Shown here: in pieces, positions 1 through 7,517 of the stretch
Layout: each line of letters begins with the position of its first letter
Numbering within the stretch: the stretch's first letter is position 1
Assembly (NCBI GenBank): GCA_964501415.1
Contig: CAZCSL010000002.1
Coordinates: 80,309 to 144,308, forward strand
From: B1SED10-225 sp964501415
GTDB lineage: Bacteria > Bacillota_I > Bacilli_A > Izemoplasmatales > Izemoplasmataceae
Length of the DNA: 64,000 nt
Direction: 5' to 3'
Position numbers and translations under genes: made by a program
Notes under the pieces: generated by a model
The model's input: the letters and a program-made list of their open reading frames with translations, nothing else
Database searches by the model: none
What the model was told of the DNA's origin: nothing

Positions 1-619
1 ACTGAGAAAAAACGATATTCCAAATCTCAATATAGCGGTCGTTTTCAATATCCTTTTCAATCAAGGACAAGTCTGCTTTACCGTAGCGATCACCACGGTC
101 ATAAAATATTTCTGTACAAGGTCCACAAGGACCGGTACCAATCTCCCAGAAGTTTTCATAACTCTTGATGATATGACTTTTATCAACGCCTACGTCCAAC
201 CATTTTTGATAAGATGCTTCGTCCGTAGGATAGACGGTAATATATAGCTTTTCTTTGTCAAAACCAAAATATTTCTTTGAGGTCAAAATTTCAAATCCCC
301 ACTCAATGGCTTCATCTCTAAAATAATCACCAATAGAAAAGTTGCCAAGCATCTCAAAAAACGTATGATGTCTTGCCGTTTTTCCAACATTTTCAATATC
401 GTTGGTACGAATACATTTTTGAACGTTAGCGATGCGCGGGTTTTTCGGAACCCTTGAACCATCAAAATAGCCTTTTAACGGAGCTACACCCGCATTGATC
501 CACAAAAGGGTTGGGTCATTGATGGGAATCAATGACGCACTTTCTTCTATCGCATGTTGGCGCTCTTTAAAAAACTTTAACCATGTTTTTTTAATGTCAT
601 GTCCACGCATTTTTTTCAT
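1..619 (-). CDS. alaS: Alanine-tRNA ligase, N-terminal part (cut by window edge)
   Basis: Charges tRNA-Ala with alanine in the cytoplasm. Only about the first 206 codons are present; the gene runs off the left edge. The frame begins with a typical AlaRS class II core: NAGVAPLKGYFDG, then KCIRTNDIENVG, then HTFFEMLGNFSIGDYF, which together form the aminoacylation site. The start is the ATG at 617-619, preceded on the minus strand by AGGAGG with a 7-nt spacer; a second ATG three codons in is less well placed. It lies just downstream of an alanine T-box, and recD2 lies upstream in the same orientation, as in Bacillus. I am confident of the identity; the editing and C-Ala domains are outside the window. 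Confidence 0.95.
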   Translation of the reverse strand, partial: MKKMRGHDIKKTWLKFFKERQHAIEESASLIPINDPTLLWINAGVAPLKGYFDGSRVPKNPRIANVQKCIRTNDIENVGKTARHHTFFEMLGNFSIGDYFRDEAIEWGFEILTSKKYFGFDKEKLYITVYPTDEASYQKWLDVGVDKSHIIKSYENFWEIGTGPCGPCTEIFYDRGDRYGKADLSLIEKDIENDRYIEIWNIVFSQ

Positions 620-640
620 ATTATGACCTCCTAATCATTA

Positions 641-840
641 AAAAACGCCCTTAAATAACCTAAGGACGACATTGCCGCGGTACCACCTTTATTCAATAAG
701 CACTCCAGTAGTTTTAACGCTTGCAAGCGGATGGGTTTACATCACTCAAAAGTAGCTTCAACAAGAAACCGTCGTTTGTTTACACCAACCACAAACTCTC
801 TTTGCACAGCTAGCTTGTCTACTCTTCTTCATCATCGATT
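641..840 (-). promoter_or_regulatory. T-box leader of alaS (Ala specifier)
   Basis: A tRNA-sensing leader that reads uncharged tRNA-Ala and controls readthrough into alaS. On the minus strand the T-box core AGGTGGTACCGCGG is followed by a terminator hairpin with arms around CGTCCTTA and TAAGGGCG and a T-run ending near 641. The specifier triplet appears to be GCT (Ala) at 754-756, in the context GAAGCTACTTTTGAG. The acceptor-pairing element is TGGT, matching a tRNA with an A discriminator. The boundaries are approximate. Confidence 0.9.
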
Positions 841-846
841 TACTTA

Positions 847-875
847 ATTATAACGAACTCCAAATCAAATTGCAA
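847..875 (-). promoter_or_regulatory. Promoter of the alaS T-box transcript
   Basis: A sigma-A type promoter is visible on the minus strand: TTGCAA at 870-875 and TATAAT at 847-852, separated by exactly 17 bp. It sits between the recD2 stop codon and the T-box, so alaS can be transcribed independently of recD2. Confidence 0.75.
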
Positions 876-886
876 GCAAAGCCCAT

Positions 887-3223
887 CTAATCGCTATCTT
901 CCATAAAATCATAAGGCGTTTTGCCTTTTAAATCCTCCCCCAAGGTCTTAAAAGGGATTTGTGGATCCATGATCGTTTCATCTGCCTGATCGTCTTCAAA
1001 AGACGTCAAAACATCGTCGATAGCCTCGGCGCGATTTTTTTGTGATTGGCTCAATAATTCCATCAAACCCGTTTTTCTATCGGTTTCAATTTCAATCGCT
1101 GCGGTCAATAAAGTATCGATATCACCCGCAACAACCAACGTTTCTTTGGCTCTGGTTATGGCTGTATAAATCAAACGTCGCTTCAACAAAATCGTAAAAC
1201 GCTTGAAAATAGGCACGATGACTACGGGGTATTCGCTCCCTTGAGCTTTGTGAACGCTAATCGCATAAGCCAAACGCAATTGATCCAACTCTTTTTTCTT
1301 ATAAGAGATTTCTTTACCCATAAAATCCACATGCAAGGTTTCTTCTTGTTCATCGATGCCGATAATGCGTCCTTGATCGCCATTCATGATACCGTCTTCA
1401 CTACGGTTTTGTAGTTGCAAGACTTTATCGTGCAGGCTAAAGGTTTGATTGCCATATGTGATGGTTTTTGAAGGATTTTGATTATATGTCGCTTGCATGA
1501 AATCATTGATCTCATCAATACCGACTAACCCTTTATACATAGGGATTAACACTTGAATATCCTCTTGTAAGTCATATTCTTGCTTTAACATATAATCAAC
1601 CATGCGCTTTAAGCGGTCCTTAAAGCGGGTTTCCACTTCCTTGATGATATAACAATCGGGTTTGGGCGTTAAAAGATGCTTTGGCAATTGTCCGTTTTTA
1701 ATTTGATGAGCCAGTTGGATGATGGTAGATTTTTCTGCTTGCCTATGTACTTTGGTCAATTTGTTGGTATGTACGCAGTTTGCATCGATGATATCTTTAA
1801 GCACTTGTCCTGGCCCTACCGATGGCAATTGATTATCATCACCGACCAACACGATATGACACTGCGGGGGCAAGCTTTGAAACAGATGGGTAGCCAAAGG
1901 TAAATCGATCATCGAGGCCTCATCTATGACAAACAAATCCCCTTCCATAGGATGATGCATCCCATGGGCAAAAAACCCATCAAATCCTAACCCTAAGGCT
2001 TTATGAATCGTAGAGGCATTGTGATTGGTTGCTTCAGATAAACGTTTAGCCGCACGGCCGGTAGGGGCCATCAAATGAATATGATGGTCTTTGGTTTGAT
2101 AGGTGCGTTTCATACATGATATAAGCCCTTTGATGACGGTCGTTTTTCCGGTTCCGGGTCCACCGGTCAAAATCGTTAGTTTATGGGTAAGGGTTGATAG
2201 AATCGCATCTCTTTGTTGCGCCGTATAAACAATATCTTCTGCTTTTTCAAACGCTTGGATTAATTTTTGAACCTTTGTTTGATCGATGATTGAAGCAGCT
2301 TTACTTCTTGTTCTTATCTGCTCGGCCAAGGTTTTTTCTTGTTCATAAAACGACTTTAAGCTAAGGCGTTTTTCTGTTTTCATCAGCTTATCTTGATCCA
2401 CTAACTGATCGATGACTTTTTTTACTTCAGATTCTTGAACCAACGCTTCTTTTTTGTTCAAGTACTCTAATGCTTTACCCATAAACTGTGTGATTTCTTG
2501 GTAAGTATGTCCATCTTGATAGGCCATCGTTTCTAACAAGTATATAATCACCGCTTGGATGCGTCTTTGATCGTTAGGTAAAAACCCCAGTTCTTGTGCC
2601 ATAGTATCGGCACGTTCAAAACCGATACCATCGACATCTTCAATCATTTGATAGGGATTTTTAGTGATGATCGATACCGCATCCTCACCATAAGCATCAA
2701 GGATTCGGTTGGCAATTTTAGGAGAAAAACCAAAGCCATAAAGTTTAATCAACGTTTGTTCGCTTGCTTTGTGTTCCTTTAAACCCGTTAATAATGTGTT
2801 TTTATGTTTTTTCGATAATCCTTTTATATCATCCAAAACAGACGCATCATGCGTAATCTTTTCGATCGCATCACTGCCTAAGGCTGCAACTATTTTTTCT
2901 GCGGTCTTAGGACCGATACCGCTAAATAAATCACTCGACAAATAATCGATAAGTCCGGCTTTATTGGTCCCTTCAATTTTTTCATAGCGCTCAAAACTAA
3001 ACTGATCCCCGTATTGATTATGGTGTTCAACTTGACCAAAAAAGCGAATATGTTCGCCCTTCTTAGGATGTGGTAAATAGCCTTTGACTGCCCAAACATC
3101 CCCTTCGGGATCAAAAAGATTAGGCTTAAAAGAAGACTCGGTAACTTCTACTTTCAAAATAGCAAAGGCGTTTTCTTCATTAACAAACGTAATGTTTTTA
3201 ATGATGCCTTGTAAATATGCCAT
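887..3223 (-). CDS. recD2: RecD2-type ATP-dependent DNA helicase
   Basis: A superfamily 1 5'-3' DNA helicase of the RecD2/YrrC family, involved in repair and replication-fork maintenance without RecBC. The 778 residues match the usual length. An N-terminal OB-like region is followed by helix-hairpin-helix segments (GIGPKTAEKI near residue 103 and DGIGFERAD near 199). Walker A GGPGTGKTT is at about 354-362, a Walker B IDEAS follows, and a C-terminal UvrD-like motif SVHKAQGSEYPVV is present. The ATG is preceded by AAGAGGTG. It lies upstream of alaS, as yrrC does in Bacillus. The function is assigned by family. Confidence 0.93.
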   Translation of the reverse strand: MAYLQGIIKNITFVNEENAFAILKVEVTESSFKPNLFDPEGDVWAVKGYLPHPKKGEHIRFFGQVEHHNQYGDQFSFERYEKIEGTNKAGLIDYLSSDLFSGIGPKTAEKIVAALGSDAIEKITHDASVLDDIKGLSKKHKNTLLTGLKEHKASEQTLIKLYGFGFSPKIANRILDAYGEDAVSIITKNPYQMIEDVDGIGFERADTMAQELGFLPNDQRRIQAVIIYLLETMAYQDGHTYQEITQFMGKALEYLNKKEALVQESEVKKVIDQLVDQDKLMKTEKRLSLKSFYEQEKTLAEQIRTRSKAASIIDQTKVQKLIQAFEKAEDIVYTAQQRDAILSTLTHKLTILTGGPGTGKTTVIKGLISCMKRTYQTKDHHIHLMAPTGRAAKRLSEATNHNASTIHKALGLGFDGFFAHGMHHPMEGDLFVIDEASMIDLPLATHLFQSLPPQCHIVLVGDDNQLPSVGPGQVLKDIIDANCVHTNKLTKVHRQAEKSTIIQLAHQIKNGQLPKHLLTPKPDCYIIKEVETRFKDRLKRMVDYMLKQEYDLQEDIQVLIPMYKGLVGIDEINDFMQATYNQNPSKTITYGNQTFSLHDKVLQLQNRSEDGIMNGDQGRIIGIDEQEETLHVDFMGKEISYKKKELDQLRLAYAISVHKAQGSEYPVVIVPIFKRFTILLKRRLIYTAITRAKETLVVAGDIDTLLTAAIEIETDRKTGLMELLSQSQKNRAEAIDDVLTSFEDDQADETIMDPQIPFKTLGEDLKGKTPYDFMEDSD

Positions 3224-3282
3224 AAAAACACCTCTTGTTCATTATAACATTGATGTAGTCATGATTTAATAGAGTTCAAAGA

Positions 3283-3306
3283 AAAAGGGTCATTTACGAC
3301 CCTTTT
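3283..3306 (-). terminator. Rho-independent terminator of pepP
   Basis: On the minus strand AAAAGGGTC, a 6-nt loop and GACCCTTTT are followed by a T-rich tail. The stem overlaps the pepP stop codon, so it ends the pepP transcript before recD2. Confidence 0.75.
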
Positions 3307-4565
3307 AAGATTTTTTCTATGTCTTTGGTTTCTTTTGGTATGTCTTTTGATAGATTTTCATACCCGTTTTCTGTGACTAAGATATCATCTTCAATCCTCA
3401 CGCCAATGTTTTCATCTTTTACATATAAGCCTGGTTCAATCGTCACAACCATACCGGCTTCCAAGGGCATATCATAAAGACCCACATCATGCACATCAAG
3501 ACCCATAAAATGACCGATACTGTGGTAATAAACCGACATAATGTCTTTTTCATCATCGATGAGCTTTAAGGCTTTGGCTTTGGTGGCTAACATGTTTTTA
3601 GAAAACGCATTTAACGCTTTCCATGTGACGCCGGGTTTAACCATTTCAATCGTCGCTTTGTTAACCTCGAGTACCGCTTCATAAATTTCTTTTTGACGCC
3701 CTTTATAAGTACCGCTCAAGGGATAGGTTCTTGAGATATCAGAAGCGTAATTTTCATGCAGAGCCCCTAAATCAAACAAGATTAAATCGTCTTTATTCAA
3801 AGCACCTTGATTTTTAGTATAGTGCAAAATCGTAGCATTCTGACCACTGGCCGCAATCGTATCAAAGGCGTTTCCTTCACTACCTGATAAGGTTATGGCG
3901 TGTAGGAAATCCGCTTGTAATTGGTATTCGTAATTGCGGTGTTTTAAGCTTTTTAAGATATTGGTTAAGCCTGCTTTCGTATGTCCAATCGCTTTTTTAA
4001 TCTGCTTTAACTCCGCGTCGCTTTTGAACATTCTTAGATAAGCTAAGTGCTCATTGAGCGATTTCACATTTAATTCCGGATAGTTTTCTATAATCGTTTT
4101 TGCCTGCACCAAGCTCATGGGTTTTGCCGATAAGCTTGGGTGATACAAATCTAGATAAAGCGTCTTAGCGGGTTGACCTAAAATACTTCTAGCATAATTC
4201 ATCATCTGGTTGAACATGCCATCAAACTGTCCCAAAGTATAAATTGAACCCTCATCGATCAATGATCGTTTTGCGGCTTCATCCTTTTCCATCGAAGCGC
4301 CTTCCCATTTAATCTTGTGATCGGTATTTTCTTCGATAAATAAAAATTCTTTACTGGTCTTATCTCCTTTAAGCAACATCAAAATCATGTTAGGCTCACT
4401 TAAATTGGTGAGATAGAAAAAATTTCTTTGCGGCATGTAGTCGTAGTATTGGTCCAAAGATTTATGGGGTGGTTTCCCCGCAAAAAGTAAAGCCACGGAA
4501 TGATTATCCATCCGTTTAAGCAGTTTTTCTCTTGCGTTTTTTGCATGTGTTTGCATATTATTCAC
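3294..4565 (-). CDS. pepP: Xaa-Pro aminopeptidase, M24B family
   Basis: A metallopeptidase that removes N-terminal residues preceding proline from peptides. The 423-residue protein has an N-terminal creatinase/AMP_N domain (from about residue 10, with YDYMPQRNFFYLTNL) and a C-terminal pita-bread domain. Metal-ligand regions are visible: LFDLGALHENYASDISR (two Asp), SIGHFMGLDVHD (His), TIEPGLY (Glu) and VRIEDDILVTENG (Glu). The gene is monocistronic: it has its own TATAAT at 4579-4584 and its own terminator. Substrate range is not determined beyond the family. Confidence 0.9.
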   Translation of the reverse strand: MNNMQTHAKNAREKLLKRMDNHSVALLFAGKPPHKSLDQYYDYMPQRNFFYLTNLSEPNMILMLLKGDKTSKEFLFIEENTDHKIKWEGASMEKDEAAKRSLIDEGSIYTLGQFDGMFNQMMNYARSILGQPAKTLYLDLYHPSLSAKPMSLVQAKTIIENYPELNVKSLNEHLAYLRMFKSDAELKQIKKAIGHTKAGLTNILKSLKHRNYEYQLQADFLHAITLSGSEGNAFDTIAASGQNATILHYTKNQGALNKDDLILFDLGALHENYASDISRTYPLSGTYKGRQKEIYEAVLEVNKATIEMVKPGVTWKALNAFSKNMLATKAKALKLIDDEKDIMSVYYHSIGHFMGLDVHDVGLYDMPLEAGMVVTIEPGLYVKDENIGVRIEDDILVTENGYENLSKDIPKETKDIEKILKGS

Positions 4566-4596
4566 CTCTCAAGTAATCATTATAACAAACTTTAGG

Positions 4597-4621
4597 ACTT
4601 TTTGCCTGTGGGTTTTGCGTT
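4597..4621. repeat. 25-bp direct repeat, copy 1
   Basis: This 25-bp string (starting ACTTTTTGCC, ending TTTTGCGTT) recurs exactly at 7523-7547, where it is the 3' end of the GltS-like gene. Here it is non-coding and covers the -35 region of pepP. It is preceded by AAACTTTAGGA, which follows the other copy. Confidence 0.8.
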
Positions 4622-4882
4622 TTAGTCTTGAGTATTATTTATGTGCTGAATAAGTCAAAAGGATATCTTGTTATCGTTTAGCCTAGTTAGCCAAATGATT
4701 TAATCCTATTTAGCTATAAGAAGCTATAGGTCAAAAAACAAGTGCGATTTGAATGACTGATATGATGATAAGTCTTACTTTTTTTTCGATTCAAACGCTA
4801 TTAATTTTTAAGACATGAAGGGTTTTAATAGTTTTCGTAGTCATCAACTTGTTATAGATAAAAACATACTCAATACTCGGGG

Positions 4883-4921
4883 GAACCCAAATAAAATATA
4901 TATAAGTGTCTTATTGGGTTC
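4883..4921. promoter_or_regulatory. Inverted repeat, likely operator of the 4980 gene
   Basis: GAACCCAA at 4883-4890 and its exact complement TTGGGTTC at 4914-4921 have centres 31 bp apart, about three helical turns. The right arm lies just upstream of an extended -10 (TAGTATAAT, TATAAT at 4930-4935). That position suits a dimeric repressor or activator; no regulator is assigned. Confidence 0.5.
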
Positions 4922-4979
4922 AAACATAGTATAATAAACATGTATAATTGTTCATAATTGTGCAGAAGAGAGGCCAGTA

Positions 4980-5411
4980 ATGAGTGGGTTAAACTTTGAA
5001 CTATATCAAACGGCAATGGACACTGCGTATGTTCAGCTACAAGTTGGTAAGGGAAAAAAGAATCAACCATCCGTCTATATAGACAGCAACGTTTTTGATT
5101 TTATAAAAGGCGTGATATGGAACAAGCATCGTGAGTATCAATCGAATGATAGAAAAATCAATCAAATCAACAACGAAGATTGGCGTAGAATACTTAGTGG
5201 TTTTGAAGAAGCCTTAGAAGAGTTAACGGCAAGCACTAGTTCAAATCAATTGATGAAAATACTCTCTATCCCCAATCACACCACGATTCAGGTTGATCTA
5301 GTATTCGAGCAAAAACAAGCTTTTCAACAGTTTTTAAAAGATCTCATTCTTTGGATTAAGACACATTTAAAAAAAGAAAAGTATATTTTAATTATACAAA
5401 GCAATCTTTAG
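4980..5411 (+). CDS. Hypothetical protein (143 aa), unrecognised
   Basis: I do not recognise this protein. It is soluble-looking and mixed charged, with no signal peptide or membrane helix. A lysine-rich stretch near residues 23-28 (GKGKKNQ) precedes a central acidic helix (EEALEELTAS), and the C-terminus alternates hydrophobic and basic residues (WIKTHLKKEKYILIIQ). The ATG has AGAGAGG six bases upstream, and the promoter has an extended -10 at 4930-4935 overlapped by an inverted repeat. A terminator follows at 5490. It is a single-gene transcript in an otherwise minus-strand region. The good expression signals make it a likely real gene despite unknown function. Confidence 0.7.
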   Translation: MSGLNFELYQTAMDTAYVQLQVGKGKKNQPSVYIDSNVFDFIKGVIWNKHREYQSNDRKINQINNEDWRRILSGFEEALEELTASTSSNQLMKILSIPNHTTIQVDLVFEQKQAFQQFLKDLILWIKTHLKKEKYILIIQSNL

Positions 5412-5489
5412 ACAACTTTATCGGTTTGTTGAGTTCTAGCAAAGTCATTCTCATGAGCAAAATGTACGAGATTGCTTTCAAGTAAAAAG

Positions 5490-5520
5490 ATAAAAGGCAA
5501 GCACTATGCTAGCCTTTTTA
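5490..5520 (+). terminator. Terminator after the 4980 gene
   Basis: AAAAGGC-A-AGC, a five-base loop, GCT-A-GCCTTTT, then a T-run. The palindromic U/A flanks mean it could also act on minus-strand transcripts from 5578. Confidence 0.7.
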
Positions 5521-5577
5521 AATTAACCTAATCATATCATTTTTGCGCTTTTATTTTCTTAAAAAGATGGCTTAATT

Positions 5578-6123
5578 CTAGATCAGTTCTTCTAATAATT
5601 TTTGTTTTAGAAGCTTATACTCGTCATTTTCGATCAAATTTCTGTTATATAAAGATTTAAGCCTATCTAATTTTCTACTAAGGATATCGTCTGTCTCTTG
5701 TTTATTATTAGAAGGCTGGTTGGTTGTTTTTTCTGGTTGTGCTCGATAAACGTTCTTGGTTTTTAGGAATGTTTTTGGCTGAATGTGGTTTCTCCATAGC
5801 CATCTAGGTTTTTTAAAGAAAACAAGCAAACCAATGATCGATGCAAACAATAGTTTAGGGAAAAGATCACTAAAGATAAGTAGAACAACCATTAATCCTA
5901 TTCGACTCAATGTAGGACTTTGTAATAATTCCATTAGTACGTTGATTTCATCAAGAATAAACATCGGAGTTATAAAAACAATCAAAGCTAAAATCATCGT
6001 TAAAATAACGCCACCCAAAAACACTAAACGACTAAAAGGGATTCTTAGAACAACAAAAACAATCAGTACAAAATATATGAAACGTAAGATAAAAACGATG
6101 ATGGGGCCATAGACAGGAATCAT
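5578..6123 (-). CDS. Membrane protein with C-terminal SHOCT-like domain (5'-incomplete frame)
   Basis: From the only in-frame ATG (6121-6123) the frame gives 181 residues: about three hydrophobic helices (residues 3-28, 35-58 and 72-103), a polar linker, and a terminal SHOCT-like segment (LDRLKSLYNRNLIENDEYKL) of the kind often found on short C-terminal tails. That ATG has no ribosome site. The same frame stays open upstream to 6369 and encodes a convincing charged region and another membrane helix there, so 6123 is probably not the true start. Most likely this is the 3' part of one gene with 6345-7271; see the junction entry. The function is unknown. Confidence 0.6.
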   Translation of the reverse strand: MIPVYGPIIVFILRFIYFVLIVFVVLRIPFSRLVFLGGVILTMILALIVFITPMFILDEINVLMELLQSPTLSRIGLMVVLLIFSDLFPKLLFASIIGLLVFFKKPRWLWRNHIQPKTFLKTKNVYRAQPEKTTNQPSNNKQETDDILSRKLDRLKSLYNRNLIENDEYKLLKQKLLEELI

Positions 6124-6369
6124 TGATAAACGTAAACCAATCGCAAATGAAAACCCATCCGCGACACTGATGCTTAGTGCAATGACGTTACTGTCGATTG
6201 CTAAGAGAATATAGAATAATACTATGACTTGAATAATTCTATCGAGTCCAAAATCAAAATAAGACAGTATCGGTCGTTTGCGTTTTGTGCTTACTTTTTC
6301 GACTTCTTCTTTTACTTCAATTTTGTTATCTAGATTTTGTGAAACTACCTCAAAGGAATCATTTTTTTC
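6124..6369 (-). other. Coding extension and frame junction at an A7 run
   Basis: This stretch continues the 5578 frame for 82 codons with no stop and no ATG, GTG or TTG start. It reads as a charged linker (EVEKVSTKRKRP) followed by a membrane helix (IIQVIVLFYILLAI). On the minus strand the upstream gene reads GTT GAG AAA AAA ATG here. One extra A in its seven-A run, or a -1 slip, would run straight into this frame. Candidates are a homopolymer error, a real frameshift mutation, or slippage. Confidence 0.6.
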
Positions 6370-7271
6370 TCAACATGTTTTTTTTCTAAACCTTTATTAA
6401 AGAAGGGGATTTTTTCAGCTAGTGATACTTTATGCTTCACATCAACGACTTCACCGTGTCGTAGCTTCTCTAACCTTAGCTTTCTCTCTTCCAAAGCTTT
6501 TTTTTGCCTTAGTTTTTTTTCTTCAATAGAATCTTGCTTTTGTTTAATCTTTAAAGCCTTCTTTAATTCTTTCTCTTCGTGCTTTAGCGCTTTAGATTCT
6601 TGTTTGAGTTGGTACTGCTCATCATCAATTTCTTTTGCTGAATTTTTGGGAATAAGATGCTTCTTAAAAGAAGTCAGTCTCAGTTTGATTAGATCAAATC
6701 GAACATAAGTCATTATCCAAAGCACTATCCCCATGAGAATGGGATAGTATAAATAATAAAGTACAGCTATACTCTCTAATGAGAAATCTAAAGCAAATAT
6801 AACGTTAGAATAATTATGCGGGTTTAATAAAACTAGATAAATCAATATAAGTATCGTTATTATTAAATGAAATTTTTTACGAGAAAATAGAATAGCATAC
6901 GCAAAAGCGACTGCAATAAGTATTTCGCTAATAAAATAAATTATAAAAATCCAGTCAAAGGCTAATACAGAAGAATCTCTTACAAAACCAAATGGAAAAT
7001 GTGTAAAATAAAGGTTTTCAAAAAAAGAGGGCGCATGAACATTTAGTGAGTAGATAAGCTCATACGACGTAAATAATGAGTAAATAAAAACAAATAGCAG
7101 TAGCAAGATTTTAAGTGCTTTTGAGTTTTTAAATGAAGCGAAATAAAGTGATGTTGTCAAAACCAGGAAAGGAAGTACCATTAATAGAATATGGATTATG
7201 ATCTCGATTTGACTGTAAGTATTGCCAAATCGAACATAATAAAAAGCCCAGTTCATCTCAAGTGTAATCAA
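6345..7271 (-). CDS. Polytopic membrane protein with basic coiled-coil tail, unrecognised
   Basis: 308 residues from a TTG at 7269-7271 (an ATG at 7254-7256 is the alternative). Six or seven hydrophobic helices fill residues 22-205, followed by a long highly charged helix (about 215-285, repeats such as EEKKLRQKKALEERKLR) that should be a cytoplasmic coiled coil. Neither start has a ribosome site. In frame further upstream, AGGGAG at 7320-7325 precedes an ATT-ATT-ATA run (7311-7319), then FKLRSFIFLLLIALI, so the true start may lie there at a non-standard codon. The frame ends in TAG at 6345, overlapping the 5578 frame. I do not recognise the family. Confidence 0.6.
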   Translation of the reverse strand: MITLEMNWAFYYVRFGNTYSQIEIIIHILLMVLPFLVLTTSLYFASFKNSKALKILLLLFVFIYSLFTSYELIYSLNVHAPSFFENLYFTHFPFGFVRDSSVLAFDWIFIIYFISEILIAVAFAYAILFSRKKFHLIITILILIYLVLLNPHNYSNVIFALDFSLESIAVLYYLYYPILMGIVLWIMTYVRFDLIKLRLTSFKKHLIPKNSAKEIDDEQYQLKQESKALKHEEKELKKALKIKQKQDSIEEKKLRQKKALEERKLRLEKLRHGEVVDVKHKVSLAEKIPFFNKGLEKKHVEKKMIPLR

Positions 7272-7517
7272 AGCAATTAGTAAAAGAAATATAAAACTGC
7301 GTAGTTTAAATATAATAATCTCCCTGAACGTATATTTTATGTAATTTTATATAATCGCAATAATTAGGGTTACTTTTAATAACCTAACATGCCAAATAAA
7401 TAACAAAGCTGTTATTCAGCTAACCGAGACCGATTATAAATGAGCGCTTAAAAAATACAGCTGATTAATTATAGCAAAGCTCGAGGTGTTTTACAATGCC
7501 TTTTATAAAGCGACTTT
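7272..7517. other. Intergenic, 246 bp
   Basis: Contains the possible upstream start and AGGGAG site of the 6345 gene (7311-7325) and AT-rich sequence beyond. I see no terminator for the GltS-like gene and no further gene. Confidence 0.45.

Larger units (their letters stand above)
4566..4979. other. 414-bp gene-free AT-rich region
   Basis: No convincing coding frame exists on either strand. The left end holds the pepP promoter (minus-strand TATAAT at 4579-4584) and one copy of a 25-bp repeat (4597-4621). The right end holds the promoter and inverted repeat of the next plus-strand gene. In the middle, 4625-4860, I see only AT-rich sequence with short repeats and no RNA family I recognise. Confidence 0.6.

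Noticed and set aside
4625..4860. AT-rich stretch tested for a small RNA or peptide
   Set aside because: No conserved fold, promoter-terminator pair or frame with a ribosome site could be found by eye.
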